Source of the DNA: an uncultured Tateyamaria sp.
Lineage (GTDB): Bacteria > Pseudomonadota > Alphaproteobacteria > Rhodobacterales > Rhodobacteraceae
Assembly: GCF_947496075.1 (NCBI RefSeq)
Contig: NZ_CANMBJ010000001.1
Location: forward strand, 620,001 to 684,000
Direction of reading: 5' to 3'
Length of the DNA stretch: 64,000 nt
Below, piece by piece: positions 51,051-61,089 of the stretch. The notes below the pieces were generated by a model, which was not told the DNA's origin, did no database searches, and worked only from the letters and a program-made list of their open reading frames with translations. How positions within the stretch are numbered: the first letter of the stretch is position 1; each line of letters opens with the position of its first letter. The position numbers and the translations under genes are program-made.

Positions 51051-51850
51051 GCGACACTATAACCTTCACGATCCTGGGCTGCGGCTCCTCCGGCGGCGTG
51101 CCCCGGCTGGGCGGCCACTGGGGAGCCTGCGACCCCGAAAACCCCAAGAACAGAAGGCAGCGCTGCTCGCTGCTGGTCGAACGAAAAAGCGATGCAGGCA
51201 CCACAACCGTCCTCGTCGACACATCCCCCGACCTGCGCAACCAACTGCTGAACACCAACACCGGCAGGCTCGATGGCGTGATCTACACCCACGCCCATGC
51301 GGACCATGTCCACGGGATAGACGACCTGCGCATGATCGTCTTCAACATGCGCGAGCGGTTGCAGGTCTGGGCGGATGGCGACACGCAACATGACCTGATC
51401 AGCCGCTTCGGCTACGCCTTCGTACAACCCAAGGGCTCACCGTACCCCCCGATCCTCGAGCTTAACACAATCAACGGCGACACAGTGATTGAAGGCCCCG
51501 GCGGGCCCATCACCTTCACCCCGTTCAAGGTGAACCACGGCAGCATCGACGCGCTTGGTTTCCGGATCGGCGACATCGCCTACCTCCCGGACGTGGCAAC
51601 GATCCCCGATGCTGCATGGGAGCATCTGGAAAACCTCGACACATGGATCGTCGACGCGCTGCGCCGAGACCCGCACCCGACGCATAGCCACCTCGAAAAC
51701 ACACTCCAGTGGATCGAGCAGGTCAAACCACGCCACGCCATTCTCACCAACATGCATATCGACCTCGATTACGACACAGTGCTGGCCGAAACCGCAGACC
51801 ACATCGAACCCGCTTATGACGGGTTGACGGTGACGCGCCACGTGTCCTGA
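51047..51850 (+). CDS. Metallo-beta-lactamase fold hydrolase (PhnP/YcbI-like)
   Basis: 267-aa MBL-fold enzyme. The zinc motif is THAHADHVHGID; additional His residues lie at KVNHGSIDALGF and LTNMHIDLDYD. GCGSSGGVPRLGGHWGACDPENPKNRR is typical of the PhnP-like phosphodiesterase subgroup. Substrate not determined; possibly a cyclic phosphodiester. It is the third gene of the coupled holB-tatD-MBL set. Confidence 0.9.
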   Translation: MSDTITFTILGCGSSGGVPRLGGHWGACDPENPKNRRQRCSLLVERKSDAGTTTVLVDTSPDLRNQLLNTNTGRLDGVIYTHAHADHVHGIDDLRMIVFNMRERLQVWADGDTQHDLISRFGYAFVQPKGSPYPPILELNTINGDTVIEGPGGPITFTPFKVNHGSIDALGFRIGDIAYLPDVATIPDAAWEHLENLDTWIVDALRRDPHPTHSHLENTLQWIEQVKPRHAILTNMHIDLDYDTVLAETADHIEPAYDGLTVTRHVS

Positions 51851-51918
51851 CCTTCCCTGTTTCAAAAAAATCCCCGCCGGAGGCTCCCGCCCTCTGACAC
51901 CGCCGCAAAGGCCTAATC

Positions 51919-52848
51919 ATGCAAGCGCTCCTCGACGTCATCCTGCCCGTCTTCCTCGTGATCGGGTTCGGTTACGTTGCAGTCTGGCGCGGTTTTTTCA
52001 CCGCACAGGGCATCGACGCTTTGATGAAGTTCAGCCAGAACTTCGCCATCCCCTGCCTGCTCTTTTCGGCCATCGCCACTCTCGACCTGTCCACCAGCCT
52101 CGACATCCGCCTGCTTGGCAGTTTCTACGCCGGTGCAGCGACAGGCTTTGCACTTGGCACGGCCGGGGCGTACTTTATCTTCAAACGGGATATCGAAGAC
52201 AGCATCGCCATTGGCTTCTGCTGCCTTTTCTCCAACTCGGTCCTCTTGGGGCTGGCCATCAACGAACGGGCCTATGGTGCGGATGCCCTCGCCGGAGCCT
52301 ACGCGATCATCGCCTTCCACTCACCCTTTTGCTACGGGCTGGGCATCACCGCGATGGAGATTGCGCGCAACCGCGGTCAAAGCCCACTTGTCATGGCACG
52401 CGGCGTGGTCCGTGCCATGTTCCGCAATGTGCTGGTGCTGGCGATCATCGCAGGCTTCGTCGTGAACCTCAGCGGGATCACCCTGCCCGGCGTGCTCAGC
52501 GACGGGCTCGACCTCGTGATCCGGGCGGCCCTGCCCACCGCGCTCTTTGCCCTTGGCGGTGTGCTGATCCAATACAAGCCCGAGGGCGACGCGCGGGTGA
52601 TCGCGATGGTCTGCGCAATCTCGCTGCTCATCCATCCCGCCATCACCTTCACGCTGGGCAACGCCCTCGCCGTGCCGACAGACGCCTACAAGGCTGCCGT
52701 CCTGACAGCCGCGATGGCCCCGGGGGTCAACGGCTATATCTTCGCAAACATGTACGGACGGGCCAAGCGTGTGGCCGCCACCTCCGTTCTGGTGGCAACC
52801 GCGCTCACGATCCTGACGGCGTGGATGTGGCTGGTGGCTCTGGGATAG
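51919..52848 (+). CDS. AEC-family auxin/malonate-type transporter
   Basis: 309-aa membrane protein with about ten helices in two inverted repeats (first FLVIGFGYVAVWRGFFTAQGIDALMKFSQNFAIPCLLFSAIA). The family (auxin efflux carrier) includes malonate and other small-acid permeases; the substrate is unknown. It ends inside the convergent YihY gene (44-base overlap). Confidence 0.88.
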   Translation: MQALLDVILPVFLVIGFGYVAVWRGFFTAQGIDALMKFSQNFAIPCLLFSAIATLDLSTSLDIRLLGSFYAGAATGFALGTAGAYFIFKRDIEDSIAIGFCCLFSNSVLLGLAINERAYGADALAGAYAIIAFHSPFCYGLGITAMEIARNRGQSPLVMARGVVRAMFRNVLVLAIIAGFVVNLSGITLPGVLSDGLDLVIRAALPTALFALGGVLIQYKPEGDARVIAMVCAISLLIHPAITFTLGNALAVPTDAYKAAVLTAAMAPGVNGYIFANMYGRAKRVAATSVLVATALTILTAWMWLVALG

Positions 52849-53713
52849 CCAACTTGGCGCGACGTGCCCGGGCCAGTTCGGCATTCAAAGCCCCCCCGAG
52901 CAGCACCAGATAGGCGCTGATGAACAACCACATCAGCATCACGATCACCGCCCCGATCGAACCATAGATTTCATTGTACCGGCCAAAGTTCTGCAAATAG
53001 ATGGAAAATCCGCTCGACGCGGCAATCCAACAGATGACGGCAAAGACAACGCCGGGTGAAATCAGGCGCGGGCGCCTCCCCTCCAAGTTCGGACCCAGCC
53101 GATAGATCACGGCAAACCCCACCAGAAGAACCCCGATACCCACGCCCCAGCGCAACAGCTCAACCCCAAGGTTGGCCCAAGGTCCCAAGGGCAGAAACGC
53201 AAGGACAACCGGCACCACCACGATGCATGCCATCGCGATAAGGACAACGCCGATCAGGCTAAGCGTCAGCAGAAAAGCCCGCAGATACTGCGACAGCCCC
53301 GACCGGTTCGGCGCATCGTAAATAGCGTTCAATCCCTGCATGAGCGCGGCAACCCCCGCACGCGCCGACCACAGGGCAAACCCAAAGGACAACAGGGACG
53401 CCCACCCAAGGGTCAGACCATCCGTCGTTGCCAGTTTGGTCAATTGGGCCGTGAGCAGGACATAAACATCCGACGGAATCAGCGCCCGAAATTCTTCAAT
53501 CTGCTCCAGCGCAAGGGCCGGATCGCCGATCATCCCCCACAAGGCAATGGTCGCCGCAATGCCCGGAAACACCGCAAGGATGGCATAGAACGCAACGCCC
53601 GCCGCGATCAGGCCCAGATGCTTTTCATCGTTCAACCGCGCCACATGGGTTATGGCCCGCCACCACAGGGCGACGTCCTTGGGCGGTCTGTCTGTTGTTT
53701 CCGGATGCATCAT
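52805..53713 (-). CDS. YihY/BrkB family inner-membrane protein
   Basis: 302 aa with six helices. Family motifs include LGLIAAGVAFYAILAVFPGIAATIALW, SFGFALWSARAGVAALMQGLNAIYD and YNEIYGSIGAVIVMLMWLFISAYLVLLGGALNAEL. The family was once called ribonuclease BN by mistake; its function is unclear and may involve lipid transport or efflux. The start is at 53713 or 53710 (two ATGs; no clear RBS). Confidence 0.88.
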   Translation of the reverse strand: MMHPETTDRPPKDVALWWRAITHVARLNDEKHLGLIAAGVAFYAILAVFPGIAATIALWGMIGDPALALEQIEEFRALIPSDVYVLLTAQLTKLATTDGLTLGWASLLSFGFALWSARAGVAALMQGLNAIYDAPNRSGLSQYLRAFLLTLSLIGVVLIAMACIVVVPVVLAFLPLGPWANLGVELLRWGVGIGVLLVGFAVIYRLGPNLEGRRPRLISPGVVFAVICWIAASSGFSIYLQNFGRYNEIYGSIGAVIVMLMWLFISAYLVLLGGALNAELARARRAKLAIPEPPATSTPSGS

Positions 53714-53833
53714 ACCGGGCCGAAGGTATGGAACCCGCACGCGTTTCTCAACACTCCTGATGCGGCCCGCAGCGGTATGGCGGCGATCCAAGTCATACCG
53801 GACAGGCGATGCCGATTGTCCAATTCACCTGTT

Positions 53834-55135
53834 TCAGTCAGACTCCGCTGCGCTGGGTTGCAAAACGTCTTCAATCGCGGCAACCGCAACGGAAACACCA
53901 TCCTCCCCCCTGAGCGTTTGACCCAGAGCACGGGCATTCTCCCGCAAGGTGGGATCACCGACGGCCAAACGCAACGAAGACGCGAGCGCATCAGAGGTCA
54001 GGTTTCGACGGGGAACAGGCGGCGCGCCAACGCCCAGCGCGACGCTTTTTTCCGCCCAACCGGGCTGATCCCCGAAGAATGGGCAAATCACGCAAGGCAC
54101 GCCCGCACGAAACCCTTGCGCCGTGGTCCCTGCCCCTCCGTGATGGACCACCGCCGCCATCCTTGGGAACAACCATTCATGCGGCACCGGCGGGATGGTG
54201 ATAAGCGCGTCAGACTCCGCCGCTTCCAAACCTGCCCAGCCTGACGCGACTACACAGCGCAGACCAGTGTCGTCCAAAGCCCCGCTGATGATACGCAACA
54301 GCAAAGCAGGATCTTCTGACATCATGCTGCCAAAGCCGATGTATATGGGCGCCGGACCGGCATCAAGAAACCGCGCAAGACGGTCCGGTGGCTCATAGTC
54401 AAGCCTTAGCGGAAGGAACCAATAGCCGGTCACACTGGCTTCTGGCGGCCAATCTGCCGGTCGCGGCAAAACCGTTGGGCTGATTGCATGAAGGATACGG
54501 ACGATCCTTGCGCCGGGCGGCGTCAGCACCTCGCAGCCGCCTCGCACCGGTCTCAAGCCAAGCTGATCAACTCGAAAACGGTTGATGGATCGTCTGAACG
54601 CACCATAGGAAACAGTGATCAACCAATAGGCAATCCTGGTGTAGCCCGGTATCGGCAGCTTGGGCAGGCCGGTCGGTGGGAAAGCCTTGGTTGGAACGAT
54701 CATGGGCTGCAACAACCCCATGATCGCAGGAACGCCAAGGGCTTCGGCGATGTGTGGCGCGGCCATGACTTTGGGATGGTAGACAACAAGGTCCGGTTTG
54801 GCGGCCTTTGCCGCCTCCCACGCGTCACGGCATAGCAGCGCATTGATCGAACCCGATTTGCGCGCCAACCGCATCCCAGCCACGATACGCGCCAACCTGC
54901 CAGAGCTTCCCTCCAGCAACGTCTTGCCGTCTTTCGTGTCCATCTGGTCAAGGGACACATCCGAAATAGGCGCAAACGGAATGCTAAATTCCTTGATCCA
55001 GTCTTCAAAGCGCCGTGCTGTGCACAGGGTCACGGTATACCCGCGCGCCATCAGGCCATGTGCAAGAGCGAGAAAGGGCTCAACGTCTCCGCGCGTTCCG
55101 TAAGTGAAAAGGAGTATCCTGGAGCTGGCCGCCAT
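53834..55135 (-). CDS. UGT-like glycosyltransferase (GT1/GT28)
   Basis: 433-aa GT-B fold transferase. N-terminal acceptor domain begins [23 protein letters not shown], typical of sterol/macrolide glucosyltransferases. The C-terminal donor site carries [21 protein letters not shown], the UGT signature, with His and Gly contacts to the nucleotide sugar. It probably glycosylates a lipid or a secondary metabolite; the acceptor is unknown. Start 55135 is at the family N-terminus; the preceding 63 codons are not conserved. It stands alone, possibly acquired. Confidence 0.88.
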   Translation of the reverse strand: MAASSRILLFTYGTRGDVEPFLALAHGLMARGYTVTLCTARRFEDWIKEFSIPFAPISDVSLDQMDTKDGKTLLEGSSGRLARIVAGMRLARKSGSINALLCRDAWEAAKAAKPDLVVYHPKVMAAPHIAEALGVPAIMGLLQPMIVPTKAFPPTGLPKLPIPGYTRIAYWLITVSYGAFRRSINRFRVDQLGLRPVRGGCEVLTPPGARIVRILHAISPTVLPRPADWPPEASVTGYWFLPLRLDYEPPDRLARFLDAGPAPIYIGFGSMMSEDPALLLRIISGALDDTGLRCVVASGWAGLEAAESDALITIPPVPHEWLFPRMAAVVHHGGAGTTAQGFRAGVPCVICPFFGDQPGWAEKSVALGVGAPPVPRRNLTSDALASSLRLAVGDPTLRENARALGQTLRGEDGVSVAVAAIEDVLQPSAAESD

Positions 55136-55366
55136 AGCGAAATACTTAAGACCCGCTCGATCAAATTGAAGGTTTGCACGCCGAAGACAATCACGCACAT
55201 ATCTGTGCCCATGCCCGCTCTTGTGGTCGTCGGTACGACCCGATACCCAAGAACGCACTGCAGAAGGAGATTTATGCACAGAAGCCTCAGTTGAACCGCA
55301 TGACGCGGTAAACCGCAGCGTCAATCTGGCGCTGTCTTTCTATGCATAAATATCTCTGGAACCATC

Positions 55367-55819
55367 ATGAAAAACATGGACACACGCATCCGTGCCTACC
55401 AAGCGGCAACGGACCTCAACACGCTGTCGACCATCTGGTTTGACGCATCCAGTCTCGCGCATGACTTTGTCGGCCGCGAGCATCTGCACGCACAGCGCAC
55501 CTTGATCGAAACGCAATACCTGCCCAATGCGGAAACCTGGGTGGCCGTGCAAGACGAACTGCCGGTTGGCTTCATCAGCTTGCTCGACACGTTCATCGGC
55601 GGGCTGTTTGTCGCCCCACATCATCAGGGGCAAGGGGTCGGTCGCCAATTGATTGCGCATGCCTTGGACCTGAAAGGGGAACTGTCGCTAGAGGTGTATA
55701 CTCAAAACGTTCAAGCGCTGACCTTCTACGAAGCCCTTGGGTTCAAAGAGCTTTCAAGGCGCGCAACGGATGACGAGGGCATGCCATTTGAAAACGCCAA
55801 AATGCGCCTGAAGCGCTGA
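55367..55819 (+). CDS. GNAT acetyltransferase (YjaB-like)
   Basis: 150-aa acetyltransferase. The acetyl-CoA loop is well kept (LFVAPHHQGQGVGRQLI), followed by LEVYTQNVQALTFYEALGFKEL. N-terminus MDTRIRAYQAATDLNTLSTIWFDAS resembles the YjaB/PhnO-like group. The acceptor amine is unknown. It converges on the ankyrin gene across a stem-loop. Confidence 0.85.
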   Translation: MKNMDTRIRAYQAATDLNTLSTIWFDASSLAHDFVGREHLHAQRTLIETQYLPNAETWVAVQDELPVGFISLLDTFIGGLFVAPHHQGQGVGRQLIAHALDLKGELSLEVYTQNVQALTFYEALGFKELSRRATDDEGMPFENAKMRLKR

Positions 55820-55826
55820 ACCTGTG

Positions 55827-55855
55827 GTCAGGCCGCCCAGAACACGCGGCCTGAC
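55827..55855. terminator. Stem-loop between convergent acetyltransferase and ankyrin genes
   Basis: GTCAGGCCGC (55827-55836) pairs perfectly with GCGGCCTGAC (55846-55855) around a 9-base loop, in the 63-base convergent gap. No T-run, but the placement suggests bidirectional termination. Confidence 0.6.
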
Positions 55856-55882
55856 CTGACCCGGCACAGCCTTCAAAGCGGA

Positions 55883-57424
55883 CTATCCGACACCACCGTC
55901 AACCACCTGTTCAGGGTGCTGCTCTGACCAGTCCAGCAGGAACTCCACGATCTCATTCGGCCCCGCCAACTCGATGGCGCGGCGGGGCAACGCCACGCCC
56001 TCGTTCAACGCAAGGCGCAGGCAGGTCACGTAATCACGTTCTTCCCGCTGCGGGCAGTTTTCCGATCCATGCAGGATCGTGGACAGAAGTGTGCCGCCAT
56101 AACCGTTCACGTGGGTCAGGTCCGGCTTCAAGGACAGCAGGTACTCCAACACGTCCGGCAATCCCTCCCATCCCGCGACATGAACCGGGGTCAAACCCTC
56201 CGTGTCAGGAAGGTCATAGGCAACACCAACCGAAACCAGCCTTTTGACATGATCCAGCTTGCCCGGGATATGGATGATCATGCGAATGATGTTGCGGTAG
56301 GCGTCCGGAATCTCATCCGGGTCCAAAACGCCGGCATTTGGCGCTGCATCCGCAGCTGCCGCCAGACCTCGCTCAATCGCGCTCAACCTCGTATCGGCAC
56401 CGCGGTCGGCAAGCAAGTGGGCCAATCGCTCATTCCCGAACACACGGGCATAGGCATACGGTGTCGCGCCCTCAAAGCGGCGGTTCAGATCGGCACCATT
56501 CCTCACGATCAGGTCGATCATGTCCGGGTCGGCCATCCGTCGCGCGGCCTGGTGCAGGGCTGGCACGACCCAGGGCGCTTCGCCGCCAACATGTGCGCCG
56601 TTGAACTCATCCACCTTTGCACCATGGTCGAGCAGCATCTGCACAGCCGTCGTGTCGTGAAAATCCATCGCGCGCAGCAGCGCATTGGTCCCCTTCGGAT
56701 CGGCCCCATGCTCAAGCAGCATCCGCAAACCTTCGTGATGGCCCAGCTCGGTCGCATGATACAGGCTCTCGTCATCGTTGGGGTTGGCACCATTTTCAAG
56801 CAACCAGCGGCCAAGCGGCATGTTATTTGCATGCCCAATCGCAAAATAGAGCGGCGACAGCTTATGGGGATTGCCGTCATACATCGGCGACCCAAGATCA
56901 ATGTCCGCGCCATTGGCAAGAAGTGCGCGCGCGATGTCCAGCATGTCATCCGCCAATTCGGGCGCATGATGAATCCACTTCGACCGTGCCAAAACGGTCA
57001 AAGGGGGCGCGATGTTGCCAATCAACTGCGCCGCCAGGTCCGGGCTTTCCTGCAAAAACGCCAACACATCCGCCTTGCGATACAGGCCCAGGCAAAGGCT
57101 AAAGTCGCCTTCCGCAAGTGTTGGCGTATCCGCAAGCAACTGGTCCGCCACGCTGAACTGACCATTATAAAGCGCCGCCTTCAGACGCTGCCGCTTGGCC
57201 GCTGTCTCCATCCCAACCATATCGGCGGCAAATTTGAGTGCGGGCCATGACAGAAAGCCATTTTCGCGGGCGATCACATGCAGGTAGTCCGCGTGTTTGA
57301 GGGCAACACCTTCGGGGCGCGGAGGATAGTTTGCAATGCGCTGACCGGCGCGTATCTCACCGGCCTCGTGGGCTGTGCGAAGCGCCTTGGCGTCACGGCG
57401 CAATTGTTCAAGGGATTTTGTCAT
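55883..57424 (-). CDS. Ankyrin-repeat protein
   Basis: 513 aa, no signal or membrane segments. An N-terminal helical part (SLEQLRRDAKALRTAHEAGEI) precedes many ankyrin repeats (about 160-500), such as ALLANGADIDLGSPMYDGNPHKLSPLYFAIGH, LRMLLEHGADPKGTNALLRAMDF, EGLTPVHVAGWEGLPDVLEYLLS. Likely a cytoplasmic protein-binding scaffold; partner unknown. Start 57424 lies at the beginning of the coherent N-terminal helix. Confidence 0.85.
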   Translation of the reverse strand: MTKSLEQLRRDAKALRTAHEAGEIRAGQRIANYPPRPEGVALKHADYLHVIARENGFLSWPALKFAADMVGMETAAKRQRLKAALYNGQFSVADQLLADTPTLAEGDFSLCLGLYRKADVLAFLQESPDLAAQLIGNIAPPLTVLARSKWIHHAPELADDMLDIARALLANGADIDLGSPMYDGNPHKLSPLYFAIGHANNMPLGRWLLENGANPNDDESLYHATELGHHEGLRMLLEHGADPKGTNALLRAMDFHDTTAVQMLLDHGAKVDEFNGAHVGGEAPWVVPALHQAARRMADPDMIDLIVRNGADLNRRFEGATPYAYARVFGNERLAHLLADRGADTRLSAIERGLAAAADAAPNAGVLDPDEIPDAYRNIIRMIIHIPGKLDHVKRLVSVGVAYDLPDTEGLTPVHVAGWEGLPDVLEYLLSLKPDLTHVNGYGGTLLSTILHGSENCPQREERDYVTCLRLALNEGVALPRRAIELAGPNEIVEFLLDWSEQHPEQVVDGGVG

Positions 57425-57643
57425 CGGAGTTCTCACTTTTGGCTCGACGGTCCGCTGGGCACGAGCATGAGACATACCGAGATGAATGTGTCGGTCTCTG
57501 TACTGGGGTGCCGATGACAGCTTTCCGCGGACCTGGATGCTTTCCCAAAAGCCCCTTCATGGTAGACAGCCACTTTTTCACCGGCAAGGTTTTTCTCGGG
57601 GTCCCTCAGCCACTCAAGACAAGTGATACGGCAGTGCAGATGG

Positions 57644-58489
57644 TTAAGATGAGAGGCCCAGCAACGCTCCCAATGCCAGATCAAACCATGTTGTACTGTC
57701 CTTCAATCGTCTGTTGTAGGTCAGAAACACGGCACGGCTGAACGCCGGAGCGTCCGGCAATCGGAACAGACGCCCCTCCTCCACCAGCCCCTCAACCGAT
57801 CTCCACGGCAAATATGCACTGCCACCATTTCGCAAAATGTGCTCTTGCGCAATCGACGCGTTGCCAAAGCTGATGCGTGCAGTGTCCGCATCAGCATAGT
57901 GGATTGCATGCTCCCGGCCAAAGGCCTCCCCGGCATCAACAAGGACGTATTTGGGATCAAACCGGACAGGACCATTCGGATCAGTTGACACCAACACCAA
58001 TTCGTCAGGCTTCAGGGTCATCTGCTCATGCGCCGACGGGCACGCCGACCTGTAGGTAAACGCAAGGTCAGACTTCCCCTCATCCAGCCATTTCATCACA
58101 TCCGACTGGCTGCCCAGCCAGACTGAAATGCCCAGATCCGGAAACTGATCCATCAAGGTCTGGGCGCGGCGATCCCCCAACCCAAGCCACAGATCGAATT
58201 CGCAGGCGAGGTTGCACACACCCGACATCCCGTCGGGCAGCGCCGTCTCTTGCCGCGCCTGCTGCCAAAGCTTCACGATGGTGTCGGCATAGCGATGCAG
58301 ACTGAGCCCTGCCGCCGTCAGCGTCGCGCCAGACTTGTTGCGGATAAGCAGGGTCTGCCCAAGGTCATCCTCCAGCGTTTTCAAACGGGCGGTCACGGTG
58401 GACTGCGTGACGTTCAGCCTCTCCGAGGCCCGCACAAGGCTGCCTGTTTCGACAATTGCAAGGAATGTACGGAGCGCTTGAAGGTTCAT
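57644..58489 (-). CDS. LysR-family regulator of the adjacent degradation operon
   Basis: 281-aa LysR protein. HTH at residues 2-60 (LQALRTFLAIVETGSLVRASERLNVTQSTVTARLKTLEDDLGQ), then the effector domain. It diverges from the aldehyde dehydrogenase across 94 bases, so it is the likely regulator of the operon to the right, activated by a pathway intermediate. Confidence 0.92.
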   Translation of the reverse strand: MNLQALRTFLAIVETGSLVRASERLNVTQSTVTARLKTLEDDLGQTLLIRNKSGATLTAAGLSLHRYADTIVKLWQQARQETALPDGMSGVCNLACEFDLWLGLGDRRAQTLMDQFPDLGISVWLGSQSDVMKWLDEGKSDLAFTYRSACPSAHEQMTLKPDELVLVSTDPNGPVRFDPKYVLVDAGEAFGREHAIHYADADTARISFGNASIAQEHILRNGGSAYLPWRSVEGLVEEGRLFRLPDAPAFSRAVFLTYNRRLKDSTTWFDLALGALLGLSS

Positions 58490-58583
58490 GGATAAGTTCG
58501 ACTATCTCGAATTTAACATGCAATATTATTCAATATCCTGCTTTTAAGCTTCGCGCTAGCCTGCCGCAAGGGAGGATATGCCG
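58490..58583. promoter_or_regulatory. LysR/operon divergent promoter region with CAATAT direct repeats
   Basis: AT-rich 94-base gap. The direct repeat CAATAT occurs at 58521-58526 and 58531-58536 (10-base period), a spacing that would put the two sites on the same helix face. GGGAGG (58571-58576) is the ribosome-binding site for the dehydrogenase. Operator assignment is an inference. Confidence 0.5.
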
Positions 58584-60053
58584 ATGACTGCAGAACGGTA
58601 TCAGATGCTGATCAATGGTGCCTGGGTCGATGCATCGGATGGCGCCCGGTTTGACAGCCTCTGCCCGGCAACGGGCCATGTCTGGGCCACGGTGCCAGAG
58701 GCCACCCCGCAGGACGTGGATCGCGCGGTACAGGCAGCAGCGGATGCCATGTCAGGTCCATGGGGGCAGATGACGCCTACAGCGCGCGGTAAGTGTCTGA
58801 CAAAGCTCGCTGATCTACTGGCTGCGAATTCAGAAGCCATTGGCCGGATCGAAACCACAGACACAGGCAAGATGTTCAAGGAAACCGCGTGGCAGGCGAC
58901 ATATATCGCCGAATACCTGCATTTCTACGCAGGGGCTGCGGACAAGATACAAGGGGAAACCCTGCCCATCGACAAACCGGACATGTTTGTCTTCACCGAC
59001 CGTGAACCGATTGGCGTAGTGGCCGCCGTTGTCCCGTGGAACAGCCAGATGTTCCTGAGCGCGGTCAAGATCGGCCCGGCCCTCGCCGCAGGCAACACCA
59101 TCGTACTCAAGGCATCCGAACACGCATCAGCCCCCCTGCTGGAATTCGGCAAGCTGGTGGCACAGGCCGGTATCCCCGACGGCGTCGTCAACATCGTCAC
59201 CGGCGGCCCGGTTTGTGGAACTGCACTCACCACGCATCCCCTGGTTGCCAAGATCGCCTTCACCGGTGGCCCAGACGCAGCCCGCCACATCGTGCGCAAC
59301 TCGGCTGAAAACTTCGCCGAGGTCTCGCTTGAACTTGGCGGGAAGTCCCCGTTCATCGTCTTTGACGACGCGGATCTCGAAAGCGCGGTCAATGGTTCTG
59401 TTGCCGGGATTTTCGCCGCCACCGGGCAAAGCTGCGTCGCAGGCTCGCGGCTCTATCTGCACGAAGACATCGCAGACGCCTTTCTGGAAAGGATGGTCGC
59501 GATTGCCAAGAATATTCGCATTGGTGACCCGCAAGCAGACGAGACCGAAATGGGCCCCCTCTGCACCCCGGGACAATTGCAACACATCGAAGCGCAAGTC
59601 GCCCTCGCAACAGAAGAAGGCGGCACAGTGCTGGCCGGTGGCCAGCGGGCCGACCTGGACGGGCTGTATTACCAGCCGACCATTATCGAGTGCCCGCGTC
59701 AGGGCATGACGATCGTGGACACGGAGCTCTTTGGCCCCGTCCTCGCCGTGCAACGCTTCCGAACCGAGGAAGAAGTTGTCGCGCTTGCCAACGACACCAA
59801 ACACGGCCTTGCCGCGGGCATTTTCACCCGTGACGCCGCGCGATCCCTGCGCATGTCCAAGCGCGTCAAGGCGGGCATCATCTGGGTCAACACCTACCGC
59901 GCCATCAGTCCGATTGCAGCTTTCGGTGGCCTGAAGTCCAGCGGCTATGGGCGCGAGGCGGGCTTACAAGCCGTCTATGACTACACCCGCCCCAAGACGG
60001 TTTGGATGAACCTCTCGGACGCACCCATCGCAAATCCTTTCAAGCCAAGGTGA
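58584..60053 (+). CDS. NAD(P)-dependent aldehyde dehydrogenase
   Basis: 489-aa oxidoreductase converting an aldehyde to the acid. Catalytic Cys284 is in ATGQSCVAGSRLYL, the general base Glu in SLELGGKSPFIVFDD, and the NAD fold in GVVAAVVPWNSQMF. Start 58584 is preferred over 58578 because GGAGG then has the normal 8-base spacing. It resembles betaine/succinate-semialdehyde types, but the substrate is unknown. First gene of the operon, 4 bases before the monooxygenase. Confidence 0.93.
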   Translation: MTAERYQMLINGAWVDASDGARFDSLCPATGHVWATVPEATPQDVDRAVQAAADAMSGPWGQMTPTARGKCLTKLADLLAANSEAIGRIETTDTGKMFKETAWQATYIAEYLHFYAGAADKIQGETLPIDKPDMFVFTDREPIGVVAAVVPWNSQMFLSAVKIGPALAAGNTIVLKASEHASAPLLEFGKLVAQAGIPDGVVNIVTGGPVCGTALTTHPLVAKIAFTGGPDAARHIVRNSAENFAEVSLELGGKSPFIVFDDADLESAVNGSVAGIFAATGQSCVAGSRLYLHEDIADAFLERMVAIAKNIRIGDPQADETEMGPLCTPGQLQHIEAQVALATEEGGTVLAGGQRADLDGLYYQPTIIECPRQGMTIVDTELFGPVLAVQRFRTEEEVVALANDTKHGLAAGIFTRDAARSLRMSKRVKAGIIWVNTYRAISPIAAFGGLKSSGYGREAGLQAVYDYTRPKTVWMNLSDAPIANPFKPR

Positions 60054-60057
60054 AATC

Positions 60058-61089
60058 ATGAAATTTCAACTCGCCATCAACCTGGAGCGCATGAACGATA
60101 CCACCGCGATGACGGATGTACGCGACCATACGCTTGAGATGGTAAAGACAGCCGATCACGCCGGGTTCGAGGTGGTGTGGGCGGCCGAACATCACGCGCT
60201 TGAAATGACCATCGCGCCGAACCCGTTCCAACTGATGACATGGTGGGCGAACCACACCCAAAACATCCGTATCGGCTGTGGGGTCGCCAACGCATCCTAT
60301 TGGCACCCGATCAACCTGGCCGGAGAGGCGGCGATGGTCGATCTGTTGTCCGACGGACGCTTGGAACTGGGACTGGGATCAGGTGCCTACCAGCGTGAGT
60401 TTGACCGGATGCACCCGGGCCTTGATCAAAAGGACAGCCATCATTTCATGCAGGAAATGATGCCACTGGTGCGCAAGCTGTGGAAAGGCGATGTCGAACA
60501 CAACGGCGAAAAATGGCAGTTCCCGAAATCCACCGCCTGCCCCAAACCGTTGCAGGACGAAGTTCCGATGTGGGTCGCCGCGCGGTCGCCCATCACCTTT
60601 GACTATGCCGTTGCCAATGATTGCAACGTGATGTGCTGGCCTTTGACGATGCCCATGTCCGAAGCGGAGAAGTACAAACAGCAACTGGATGAAGCCGTGG
60701 CCAAGGCGGGTGGCTGGAACCGCACTTTCGCCCTGATGCGCCACACAGCGGTTTATGAGACAGAGGCCGACAGGGCCTCCGTTTTGACCGCCGTGCGCAG
60801 CGCCCTCGGCCGGTTTGGCAATCTGATGATGAAAAAGGGGGACGTCATCAATGGCTTCCCCGAAATCGTGCCGTTGGATGAATTGGAAGGCAATGTCAGG
60901 GTGGACCCGGACATGCTGGAAGAGAACCTTGTATTCGGATCCCCCGAACAGGTCATCGCCAAACTGAAAGCCTACGAAGCCTTGGGCGTTGACGCCTTTA
61001 TCTACTACGCCTCGATGGGGCTCGATATGGAGGTACAGAAACGCTCCATGGACCTGTTCATCACCAAAGTCATGCCGGAGTTTGCCTAA
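60058..61089 (+). CDS. Luciferase-like flavin-dependent monooxygenase (LLM)
   Basis: 343-aa TIM-barrel enzyme using reduced flavin and O2. It has the family's VVWAAEHHALEM, IRIGCGVANASYWHPINLAGEAAMVDLLSDGRLELGLGSG and the C-terminal MEVQKRSMDLFI. It needs a flavin reductase, which is not in this window. LLMs open rings or cleave carbon-sulfur or carbon-nitrogen bonds. Its stop overlaps the AA_synth start by one base (TAATG). Confidence 0.92.
   Translation: MKFQLAINLERMNDTTAMTDVRDHTLEMVKTADHAGFEVVWAAEHHALEMTIAPNPFQLMTWWANHTQNIRIGCGVANASYWHPINLAGEAAMVDLLSDGRLELGLGSGAYQREFDRMHPGLDQKDSHHFMQEMMPLVRKLWKGDVEHNGEKWQFPKSTACPKPLQDEVPMWVAARSPITFDYAVANDCNVMCWPLTMPMSEAEKYKQQLDEAVAKAGGWNRTFALMRHTAVYETEADRASVLTAVRSALGRFGNLMMKKGDVINGFPEIVPLDELEGNVRVDPDMLEENLVFGSPEQVIAKLKAYEALGVDAFIYYASMGLDMEVQKRSMDLFITKVMPEFA

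Noticed and set aside
56069-57250. Plus-strand open frame opposite the ankyrin gene
   Set aside because: Ankyrin repeats are unequivocal on the minus strand; the plus frame is a shadow.
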